A stretch of DNA of 64,000 bases, taken from the NCBI RefSeq assembly GCF_014356525.2, contig NC_052504.1:66125114-66189113 (forward strand). Reading direction: 5' to 3'. Below, piece after piece: positions 54,371-64,000 of this stretch. The notes beneath the pieces were generated by a model. It saw only the letters and a program-made list of their open reading frames with translations. It searched no databases and was not told the origin of the DNA. How positions within the stretch are numbered: the stretch's first letter is position 1; every line of letters begins with the position of its first letter. The DNA comes from Nilaparvata lugens. Taxonomy: Eukaryota; Arthropoda; Insecta; Hemiptera; Delphacidae. The position numbers and the translations under genes were made by a program.

Positions 54371-56257
54371 CCCCAATTTCTAAATTTCTATACGTTTCAA
54401 GGTCCCCTGAGTCCAAAAAAGTGGTTTTTGGGTATTGGTCTGTGTGTGTGTGTGTGCATGAGTGTGCGTTTGTATACACGATATCTCATCTCCCAATTAA
54501 CGGAATGACTTGAAATTTGGAACTCAAGGTCCTTACACTATAAGGATCCGACACGAACAATTTCAACCAAATGCGATTCAAGATGGCGGCTAAAATGGCG
54601 AAAATGTTGTCAAAAACAGGGTTTTTGATCAAATTCATACCTAAAATAGTCATTGATAAGCTATATCAACTGCCACAAGTCCCATATCTGTAAAAATTTC
54701 AGGAGCTCCGCCCCATCTATGGAAAGTTTGATTTTAGATTCCCAATTATCAGGCTTCAGATACAATTTAAACGAAAACTTTTGAGTGAAAAAGATTGAGC
54801 ATGAAAATCTCTACAATTAATGTCCAGTAACATTTTCACCTAAAATTTAAAATAAGCTTGAAATTTGATTTAAGAAAATGTGATTATTCAATTGCAAACT
54901 GTTGGCAATTGTTGATTATATTAAATCATTCACTATGAAGAGATAGCAGACCTACCTCGTGTGTCTCCAGCGTTATTGTCCTGTCACCAGCTGGCTCAGA
55001 TCTTTGAATAGTAGACTTGAGATGTGCGAGAACACTAGCGTCAGGTGATCAATTCTCATAATGACGAGGAAAGTTGTATGAGTGCGCCACACCAGATTTT
55101 TCTTGCAGGGAAAATGATAGGTCCATGTATGTGTATTGTGGAAATTTACAGCACCAGTTCTTGTGAACGTACTTTTATCTCTGATTTGTCATTAAAATGT
55201 TTGAAACACAATTTTGTGCTAAGTTCCAACGGCAAAATTGCATCCTTGAAACAGTATCGGGTTCATTCAACTCTTGAACTGGGTATCATGAAATGGTCGA
55301 AAGTTATTCTTCTTCGATATTCTTTGAACTATTCTTGAAACATCCAACATCCCAGCTGCCCACCGGATACTGGATCGAGGATTTTGCTCGAAATACTTTA
55401 GAATAAGATTCTCAAAAGCTTCAGAAATTAAAATGGACTTCTTGTACCTTGAAACTGATCCTAGACCCTTACCATCTTGACATCTGTCAATCTTAAAAAC
55501 GTGTCATGAGATGGGTGTTTTCGGTCAGGAAAACGTCTCCTGTATACTATCTCTACCTCTCTTGAATCGCATCCACACTCTCATACACCAATAACATGTT
55601 CAAGTACTCAATCAAGATAAATTCATGATAATGAACGCGAACACTTCTCTACTAGACAAAGTTGATACAAATCATGCCAATTAACTGGAAAGCACACTGA
55701 AAACTATACTGAAAATAGGCTGAAACGTACACTTATTGTTATTTTATTCAGGATTTATGGTACGGGAAATAATGTTATTGAAAAAGTCATATCATTGTAG
55801 AATGTTGGAATGTTGATTAAAACTTGTGAATATTGTCAGAGATAAATCAGGTGACTTCACCCCTTTAGGATAAACACTTGATATAAATATATGCTGTTTG
55901 TGAATGTCCTCATTTTGAAGGTGTTCATTACAAATATTAGCAGTTTTGAACACTTTATCATGGAACTTACCTTTTCGAATTTATACTCATTCGAAATCTT
56001 ATGAAATGGAGAAGTTTTTGAAATATTGAAACCACTATAATCACCCGGAGAAAAATCTGTTTGAAATTTGACTTTGAATTTGAAGAATGGCTTTTTCCAA
56101 GTTTATGCCCTAATAAAAAAACTACAAAATTTCTTACAACAGATAAAATTACACTAATCTTGTTTGAAATGTTTTTCTCTTTCCAACAATTCCCTTGAAA
56201 TTGAAATTCGACCAGTAGTTTTAGAGTTATTGAGTATTTAATGACCGGAAGTGGGCA
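54371..56257 (+). repeat. Dispersed repeat B, first copy
   Basis: Starts with a segment holding a (GT)n tract (54440-54463) and AACGGAATGACTTGAAATTT. From 54640 to 56250 it matches 61964-63550 at high identity. Its right end (55847-56246) is also found inverted at 60090-60490. A 97-codon frame at 55045-55338 exists in both copies but looks like a noncoding repeat with no domain. Confidence 0.8.
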
Positions 56258-59214
56258 TATGTCAGAGCCGCTACATCATTAAGACATATCAAAAAAGTTT
56301 AATTAAAATTAAAAAGTTTTGAAAGTGATAGAAAATTGAAAAAAAAAATTTGTGCTCTCAAAAATATTAATCACTTATTCAAGTTCTTCTACTTCTGAGT
56401 GCCTTCTGAATCAGCGACAAGATCAAGGTAGAACTGATGATGAATCTTTGGAATGTAATCAAGTAGTTTCATGATGTCATCAATTTTTTTCTTCTGAATT
56501 TTCCTTACTCCATTATACTTTGTTTCCAGAGCCATTTTTGATGTGTTTCCTTTTTTCTTGTGCAAATTTCTTCGAATTCTTGATTCACTCGTGACTTTAC
56601 TTTAATAATCTAAGGATTAGTCACTTCAAATTTGAAACATATTATGTTTGAAAACTTGAATTCCAAGCCACTGATGCATTTTTTTTACTTGAATTCAGTA
56701 TTCAAGATTTGAGCTGTGCCAGATCAAAAAATTCATCTTGCATCATTTCACTCACAATAAATTTCTTATTTCGTCCACATTTCAAGATTAAATCTGTCCA
56801 TCCTGCTGGGTCATATACATGGGGGTGGTTTCTTTGAAATTTTTCGATTTTTGCAAAATCCCTATCTGACGGTAAAAACGTGTGTCCCAATATCAAAAAC
56901 CAGTGTTCGATCTCTTCAAACTGTTTGGTTTGGATCAGATATGAACATAGTGCCATAATATTCCAAATTTTATTCTGTCCGCCACAGTTGTCAGTGAACA
57001 GAACAAAGTTTCTTGGCATTTATTGCATTTACTTTCAAATATTTCAAAATGCAGCTTCCTACTTCATCACTTCCCCTTCCTGCTATTTTTTCGTTCCAGA
57101 GAAACATGAATCCTAAATCTTTACCACAATCATGTATCCCCACTTGTATGTCCATAATTTACGTAAATAGAAAGCTGAGGAGCATGCGAGCTTGGGTCTA
57201 AGCTTGAGCTAAGGTCTGCTGCAAATCTACAGAGATAACGTGGACTGAAGGATCTTTTTTCGCCAATTCACTATAGTCAGACAGAATCTTCCTTGTTGCT
57301 TCAGCCTGTCGAAGATGCAGCTCTTTTTCTCTTTTGGAAGAATGTATTTCCTCTTGTGTACCGTTTTCGATTTTCACTTTTAGAGAATCACAAAGTCCTA
57401 CATGTGTCTGAGGCAGGAAACTTGAAGCCAATATTATACTTCTCATTGAATATTCGTCTGTATTTGTCTTCCGAAACTGTTTGAAGATTGTTCTCTGCCG
57501 CAAACTCTAAATACTTCTCATACAATATTTTAATATTCACATCACTCCCCAGGTACACTCGATCAGGATTAACAATACGACTATAATGCGATTGGTACTT
57601 GGGGAAACGTTTAATGTGTTCATGAACACCGTCTACAATTTCTTTGGAAATTCGATTGAATCTGTTATCATGTTTTCCTCTCCTATCAGTGGGTGGAGTA
57701 ACGTTGGTTTTTATGTTTTTTATGATATTATTCACTCTCCCCCTATGATTTTGTAAGCCATGAACACTCATGAACGTTCTTTTGCATACACGACGGGATT
57801 GTCCGTTGACTCGATCTTTGTAACTAAAAGTATTTTGTTTGTAGACTGCCTCATCTCCAGGCTTTTTATATCTCCTTTCAATAGGGATGGCTTCAACACA
57901 TCCGAAAAGGTAACCATTCTGCTTATCAAAATCACTCATGTCCCAGAAACCACTAAAAATTGATGTAATGTCTTCTTTTTTTATTTCGAAGCACTTGAGT
58001 GGACACTTACACAGATCGCCAATCTTCGCTGCTGCAACTGGATTCCCTGTTTTGAAAGATGTATAGGCTACGGTCGTCCTTCATTTCTTCTTTTTTTATT
58101 TAGCTCTTTCTTCTTTATGTTTCTCCTCTTCTTCCTACCCTTGAACGATTTTTCGGGGGTTGGTAGAGGAATTCTTGTTGATTGGTTGTTGTTGCTGGTG
58201 TCACTCTGTAAAGAATGAAAAGACTGGGTCAAGATAATGCCAAGCAACAATGCTGAACAAATAGGAAGAATAAAGTGCCAAGCCACAAATTCGTTTTTGT
58301 TTTATAACTGGACTGAAATAATATGAAGCCTACTTATTCGAATTTATTCATAGTATGAAACAGTGTACCTTGAAATAGAACCTATGAAATAGCATTAAAT
58401 TTTGATTTTCAACACATGTTATTGAATGATAACCTCAATGTACACTGAACTATTATTTATTGTGATCAAAATAGTGCTGAGCAACACTCACCTCAAATTC
58501 GGTTTCAGGAGGTATTTCATTGTTTACTGGTTGAGTGTAGTCTGGATCTTCATCCGAATGTGTAGAAACTCATCTGAATCCTCGGTATCACGTCCAAACA
58601 CAAGCTTTCTTTTGCACGTCATGCTGCTTTCTGAACGGATCTGTTGCTTGACACTGTCTTGACTCAAATCTCGAGTTTAAATATTGTTGTGGGCAATAAC
58701 ATAACTTATCAACAGAGCACTCTTGTGTTATATTTTAGAAGCATTTGCATCATGCACTTATAGTTCAGCATATTGTTTAACAGATGGCAGCAGTAGTTGA
58801 TTTTTTCAGAAAATGTTGCTTGGCACTATTTCGCCCCGACCCCTTCAAATAGTTCAGTCATCTTCAAAACTTTCAATGTCATCTTCAGATCCAGAAGTGT
58901 CAGGTAGGTCCAAGTACTCCAATATGGCATTTTCTCCCAGCTGCTGGTCCATCTACAATGACGAAGAGAAGTCATGTGGTGGAGATTCTCCCAAAAAACC
59001 TGTCTGTAATCGGGCAGTGCCATAATATATTCTGCCACCAAGTTAGGGTGGGCAGTGGCAAGTATATTGCCACCTAAAAGAAACAGGGATCTGGATGATG
59101 CAAAACACATTTCAATTTTACGATAGAACATGATCATAGTATAAACACACTCAATATATCAATAAATATTCAATAATTACTTACATTTGAAAGAAAATAA
59201 TCCACTTATGGTTG
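56258..59214 (-). pseudogene. DQ-family element, most complete copy
   Basis: Reads 3' to 5' on the plus strand. From 58952 an acidic exon starts MDQQLGENAILEYLDLPDTS. The next (about 58560-58625) contains TCKRKLVFGRDTEDSDEFL. A basic exon (58080-58210) follows with GRKKRRNIKKKELNKK, then a Cys motif near 58000 (CKCPLKCFEI). The large exon has VNGQSRRVCKRTFMSVHGLQ and HEHIKRFPKYQSHYSR, then KYLEFAAENNLQTVSEDKYR, SVDLQQTLAQA, TDNCGGQNKIW and GHTFLPSDRDFAKIE. An extra base near 57393 and other small indels break the frame. It corresponds to copy A over 56258-57540 and to 60655-61963 over 57919-59208. Confidence 0.75.
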
Positions 59215-59258
59215 TCAAAATAGCAGTACAGTCTCGTGGACGCCGAACTACATAACCT

Positions 59259-59903
59259 CAGAATTAAGGTTGTGCAAAGGTTAAAAATAAACTGTCTACT
59301 CGTGATATTTTTCAAATTTTCTCTATTTGTATATCATCAAGCTATCAAATTGAAAAAGTTTTCTCAGGAAAACATTTTTTTCCGATCATTACTTTTTGAG
59401 ATAGGAGCGACTGAAGTTTGAATTTTTGGGACAACATTTCATATTGGTATGATATAAATCAATGAGATTCAGAGGATGGATTGATTCTTCATGGTATTGT
59501 TGATCTATTAAAACAAAAATTTTCTAAAAATATAAATTTTTGGGAAAGTTATTCAATTTACAAAAAATAACTCAACTAATAGTTATTTTTGGCTTTTTTT
59601 AGTAAATTGAATAACTATCTTAAAAATTGATATTTTCAGAAAATTTTTGTTTTACTAGATCAACAATACCATGAAGAATCAATCCTCTGAATCTCATGGA
59701 TTTATCTCTTACCGAATTTGAAATGTTCTGTCCCAAAAATTTAAACTTTAGGCGCTCATATCTCAAAAAGTAATGATCTGAAAAAATGTTTTCCTGAGAA
59801 ACCTTTTTCATTATGATAGCTTGATGATATACAAATCAAAAAACTTCATGAAAAATATCACGAGTAAAAAGTTTATTTTTAGCCTTTGCACAGCCTTAGA
59901 TTC
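59259..59903. repeat. 645-bp imperfect palindrome
   Basis: Arms of about 310 bp centred near 59580. TGTGCAAAGGTTAAAAATAA on the left faces TTATTTTTAGCCTTTGCACA on the right, and the centre holds TTATTCAATTTACAAAAAAT facing AGTAAATTGAATAACT. Arm divergence is moderate (small indels). Confidence 0.85.
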
Positions 59904-60012
59904 ACTGCACACAGCTGATCAAAAACGGTGGGTAACACTCCATATTCAGAGTGTCCAACCAAGGTTGTAACAGCCGTTGACAATAGATTCTACTCGGCAT
60001 TTCTGACAGAAA

Positions 60013-60490
60013 ATGTTCAGTAAACTGTTCTCCCATCGACCTTAGTTTTCGAGATATATCAATCTTTCGATATTTTCAGAATTTATGCCTTCTTCCAGTC
60101 ATTAAATACTCAATAACTCGAAAACTACTGGTCGAATTTCAATTTCAAGGGTATTGTTGGAAAGAGAAAAACATTTCAAACAAGATTAGTGTAATTTTAT
60201 TTGTTGTAAGATATTTTGTAGTTTTTTATTAGGGCTTGAACTCGGAAAAATGCCATTCTTCAAATTTAAAGTCAAATTTCATACAGATTTTTCTCCGGGT
60301 AATTATAGTGGTTTCAATATTTCAAAAACTTCTCTATTTCATAAGTTTTCGAATGAATATAAATTCAAAAAGGTAAGATCCATGATAAAGTGTTCAGAAC
60401 TACTACTATCTGGAATAAACACCTTCAAAAAGAGGAAATTCACAAACAGCATACATCAAGTGGTGATCCTAAAAGGGTGAAATCACCTGA
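60013..60490 (-). repeat. Inverted copy of the right end of repeat B
   Basis: Reverse complement of 63150-63634, including ACTACTGGTCGAATTTCAAT, AACATTTCAAACAAGATTAG and TTTTCTCCGGGTAATTATAG. It shows that the B unit extends beyond the 56257 border of the first copy. Confidence 0.85.
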
Positions 60491-60654
60491 TTATTGCATT
60501 ATTTTCTTTAGTACATAGCCTAAATCCCATATAAAATATCATTCATACAATTTTACAAGATCCAACAAAATTTATCCATAGAATAATAATTCAAAGTAAA
60601 TGAATGACAGAAATAAAAAAAACTGATGCCAATCATTAAGATGGTAATCAATCT

Positions 60655-61963
60655 GCTTATCAAAATCACTCATGTCCCAGAAACCACTAAAAATTGATGT
60701 AATGTCTTCTTTTTTTATTTCGAAGCACTTGAGTGGACACTTACACAGATCGCCAATCTTCGCTGCTGCAACTGGATTCCCTGTTTTGAAAGATGTATAG
60801 GCTACGGTCGTCCTTCATTTCTTCTTTTTTTATTTAGCTCTTTCTTCTTTATGTTTCTCCTCTTCTTCCTACCCTTGAAGGATTTTTCGGGGGTTGGTAG
60901 AGGAATTCTTGTTGATTGGTTGTTGTTGCTGGTGTCACTCTGTAAAGAATGAAAAGACTGGGTCAAGATAATGCCAAGCAACAATGCTGAACAAATAGGA
61001 AGAATAAAGTGCCAAGCCACAAATTAGTTCTTGTTTTATAACTGGACTGAAATAATATGAAGCCTACTTATTCGAATTTATTCATAGTATGAAACAGTGT
61101 ACCTTGAAATAGAACCTATGAAATAGCATTAAATTTTGATTTTCAACACATGATATTGAATGATAACCTCAATGTACACTGAACTATTATTTATTGTGAT
61201 CAAAATAGTGCTGATCAACACTCACCTCAAATTCGGTTTCAGGAGGTATTTCATTGTTTACTGGTTGAGTGTAGTCTGGATCTTCATCCGAATTGTGTAG
61301 AAACTCATCTGAATCCTCGGTATCACGTCCAAACACAAGCTTTCTTTTGCACGTCATGCTGCTTTCTGAACGGATCTGTTGCTTGACACTGTCTTGACTC
61401 AAATCTCGAGTTTAAATTATTGTTGTGGGCAATAACATAACTTATCAACAGAGCACTCTTGTGTTATATTTTAGAAGCATTTGCATCATGCACTTATAGT
61501 TCAGCATATTGTTTAACAGATGGCAGCAGTAGTTGATTTTTTCAGAAAATGTTGCTTGGCACTATTTCGCCCCGACCCCTTCAAATAGTTCAGTCATCTT
61601 CAAAACTTTCAATGTCATCTTCAGATCCAGAAGTGTCAGGTAGGTCCAAGTACTCCAATATGGCATTTTCTCCCAGCTGCTGGTCCATCTACAATGACGA
61701 AGAGAAGTCATGTGGTGGAGATTCTCCCAAAAAACCTGTCTGTAATCGGGCAGTGCCATAATATATTCTCTGCCACCAAGTTAGGGTGGGCAGTGGCAAG
61801 TATATTGCCACCTAAAAGAAACAGGGATCTGGATGATGCAAAACACATTTCAATTTTACGATAGAACATGATCATAGTATAAACACACTCAATATATCAA
61901 TAAATATTCAATAATTACTTACATTTGAAAGAAAATAATCCACTTATGGTTGTCAAAATAGCA
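60655..61963 (-). pseudogene. DQ-family element, 5' half (copy C)
   Basis: Near-identical to 57919-59208: acidic first exon near 61690, GRDTEDSDEFLHNSDED exon at 61187-61402 (one base longer than its twin, restoring its frame), basic KKKELNKKRRNE exon at 60802-60930. Similarity ends abruptly at 61963, where repeat B starts, and at 60655. Confidence 0.7.
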
Positions 61964-63634
61964 TACCTAAAATAGTCATTGATAAGCTATATCAACTGCC
62001 ACAAGTCCCATATCTGTAAAAATTTCAGGAGCTCCACCCCATCTATGCAAAGTTTGATTTTAGATTCCCAATTATCAGGCTTCAGATACAATTTAAACGA
62101 AAACTTTTGAGTGGAAAAGATTGAGCATGAAAATCTCTACAATTAATGTCCAGTAACATTTTCACCTAAAATTTAAAATAAGCTTGAAATTTGATTTAAG
62201 AAAATGTGATTGGCAATTGTTGATTATATTAAATCATTCACTATGAAGAGATAGCAGACCTCGTGTGTCTCCAGCGTTATTGTCCTGTCACCAGCTGGCT
62301 CAGATCTTTGAATAGTAGACTTGAGATGTGTGAGAACACTAGCGTCAGGTGATCAATTCTCATAACGACGAGGAAAGTTGTATGAGTGCGCCACACCATA
62401 TTTTTCTTGCAGGGAAAATGATAGGTCCATGTATGTGTATTGTGGAAATTTACAGCACCAGTTCTTGTGAACGTACTTTTATCTCTGATTTGTCATTAAA
62501 ATGTTTGAAACACAATTTTGTGCTAAGTTCCAACGGCAAAATTGCATCCTTGAAACAATATCGGGTTCATTCAACTCTTGAACTGGGTATCATGAAATGG
62601 TCGAAAGTTATTCTTCTCGATATTCTTTGAACTATTCTTGAAACATCCAACATCCCAGCTGCCCACCGGATACTGGATCGAGGATTTTGCTCGAAATACT
62701 TTAGAATAAGATTCTCAAAAGCTTCAGAAATTAAGATGGACTTCTTGTACCTTGAAACTGATCCTAGACCCTTACCATCTTGACATCTGTCAATCTTAAA
62801 AACGTGTCATGAGATGGGTGTTTTCGGTCAGGAAAACGTCTCCTGTATACTATCTCTACCTCTCTTGAATCGCATCCACACTCTCATACACCAATAACAT
62901 GTTCAAGTACTCAATCAAGATAAATTTCATGATAATGAACGCGAACACTTCTATACTAGACAAAGTTGATACAAATCATGCCAATTAACTGGAAAGCACA
63001 CTGAAAACTATACTGAAAATAGGCTGAAACATACACTTATTGTTATTTTATTCAGGATTTATGGGACGGGAAATAATGTTATTGGAAAAGTCATATCATT
63101 GTAGAATGTTGGAATGTTGATTAAAAGTTGTGAATATTGTCAGAGATAAATCAGGTGACTTCACCCCTTTAGGATAAACACTTGATATAAATATATGCTG
63201 TTTGTGAATGTCCTCATTTTGAAGGTGTTCATTCCAAATATTAGCAGTTTTGAACACTTTATCATGGAACTTACCTTTTCGAATTTATACTCATTCGAAA
63301 TCTTATGAAATGGAGAAGTTTTTGAAATATTGAAACCACTATAATCACCCGGAGAAAAATCTGTTTGAAATTTGACTTTGAATTTGAAGAATGGCTTTTT
63401 CCAAGTTTATGCCCTAATAAAAAAACTACAAAATTTCTTACAACAGATAAAATTACACTAATCTTGTTTGAAATGTTTTTCTCTTTCCAACAATTCCCTT
63501 GAAATTGAAATTCGACCAGTAGTTTTAGAGTTATTGAGTATTTAATGACCGGAAGTGGGCATATTCTGTAAATAAATATCGAAAAATCGAAGTATCTCGA
63601 AATCTAAGGTCGATAGGAGAAAAGTTTACTGAAC
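61964..63634 (+). repeat. Dispersed repeat B, second copy
   Basis: Matches 54640-56250 with a few indels, for example a missing block near 62213, and continues about 80 bp further (TCTAAGGTCGATAGGAGAAA), which is also in the inverted copy at 60013. Confidence 0.85.
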
Positions 63635-63639
63635 ATATT

Positions 63640-64000
63640 ATAGCAATTTCTGTATTTTTATATATTCATATCTGGTTATTTAGGTTCATCGGATCTCAAA
63701 AACGTCTCTAACGAATTTCACAAAATTTGGAACATAGTAGGTTTATGATATAAAAATTCGATTGCACTAGGTCTCATCCTTGGGAAAACTCGCTGAACGA
63801 CATTAAAAAGGATAATTCATCCTTGGCTAAAACAGCTGTGGATAGTAAAAAAGTGAGTGAGCGAGTATGTGAAAAATCAAAATATTGCATACCCGAAATT
63901 CATAAGATGACATTTATTCAGCTGTGAAATATAAACACGATCATTTTAGAGAATTGTGTTCTGTATATCAATAAATAAAAATAATGAACAAAGCTCGGTG
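63640..64000 (+). repeat. Helitron-like repeat, continuing past the window
   Basis: Same family as 25933-26240 and, inverted, 26785-27472: GCAATTTCTGTATTTTTATA, then CGATTGCACTAGGTCTCATC, and at the very end GAACAAAGCTCGGTG, equivalent to the 3' hairpin at about 26800. Confidence 0.6.

Larger units (their letters stand above)
59215..60654. repeat. Block D: palindrome plus inverted B fragment
   Basis: Noncoding segment between two DQ-family copies. 59259-59903 is a large palindrome; 60013-60490 is an inverted copy of the right end of repeat B. The small ORFs at 59236-59421 (plus) and 59620-59811 (minus) are mirror images of each other and not genes. Confidence 0.75.

Noticed and set aside
55045..55338. 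97-codon frame present in both B repeats
   Set aside because: Conserved only because the repeat copies are nearly identical; no signal of coding constraint or known domain.
58068..58286. Apparent signal peptide in a 72-codon frame (repeated at 60802-61020)
   Set aside because: The hydrophobic start is intronic sequence read through; the real exon begins after an AG near 58205 and is the basic segment of the DQ family.
59236..59811. Two ORFs on opposite strands
   Set aside because: Mirror images produced by the palindrome.

Overview
This window looks like repeat-rich nuclear DNA from an insect, most likely a hemipteran. The base composition is AT-rich, the genes that can be read are split by GT-AG introns, polyadenylation signals and a TATA box are present, and nearly all recognisable coding sequence is transposon-derived. 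Several repeats resemble ones I associate with planthopper genomes; that is recollection, not a search. Two runs of exactly 100 N (8429-8528 and 37258-37357) mark scaffold joins of unknown size. No rRNA, canonical tRNA, CRISPR array or bacterial-type operon was seen.

Layout: 1-8302 is a Ty3/gypsy LTR retrotransposon on the minus strand, with two LTRs about 98.7% identical over the compared part but a broken gag-pol. 8529-10765 holds a decayed copy of a multi-exon transposase-like gene family, called the 'DQ family' here, with an assembly-type tandem duplication beside the first gap. 12714-16068 is a piggyBac element with both ends and a three-exon transposase lacking its C-terminal third. 16.1-27.5 kb is a graveyard: a long hairpin, a pogo/Tigger MITE, two hAT fragments, a Tigger fragment split by a fold-back MITE, and Helitron-like repeats.

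The most unusual segment is 27939-32291. It is a compact ambisense gene cluster bounded by inverted arrays of a roughly 125-bp repeat. One intact gene reads inward from the left (189 aa). At least three read from the right: a secreted Thr-rich mucin-like protein and two small paralogous proteins. I recognise none of them. TATA box, splice sites and poly(A) signals are in place, and a tRNA-derived SINE sits in a presumed intron.

32301-34062 is a non-LTR 3' end followed by a TIR element. 33898-37257 and 37358-40716 are near-identical copies of one DQ-family gene flanking the second gap, probably an unmerged assembly duplication. 43.1-46.3 kb has a non-LTR fragment and a decayed BEL/Pao element with a MITE in gag. 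46.9-48.8 kb has purine- and pyrimidine-rich tracts and an endonuclease-RT fragment. 48955-52699 contains RING, RGG-rich and MULE-like exons on the minus strand, plus a duplicated RING scrap.

53.1-63.6 kb is a mosaic of repeated blocks: DQ-family 3' half, repeat B, full DQ element, large palindrome and inverted B, DQ 5' half, repeat B again. The window ends in a Helitron-like repeat. No host pathway can be reconstructed; apart from the 28-32 kb cluster, the genes here are components of mobile elements in various states of decay.
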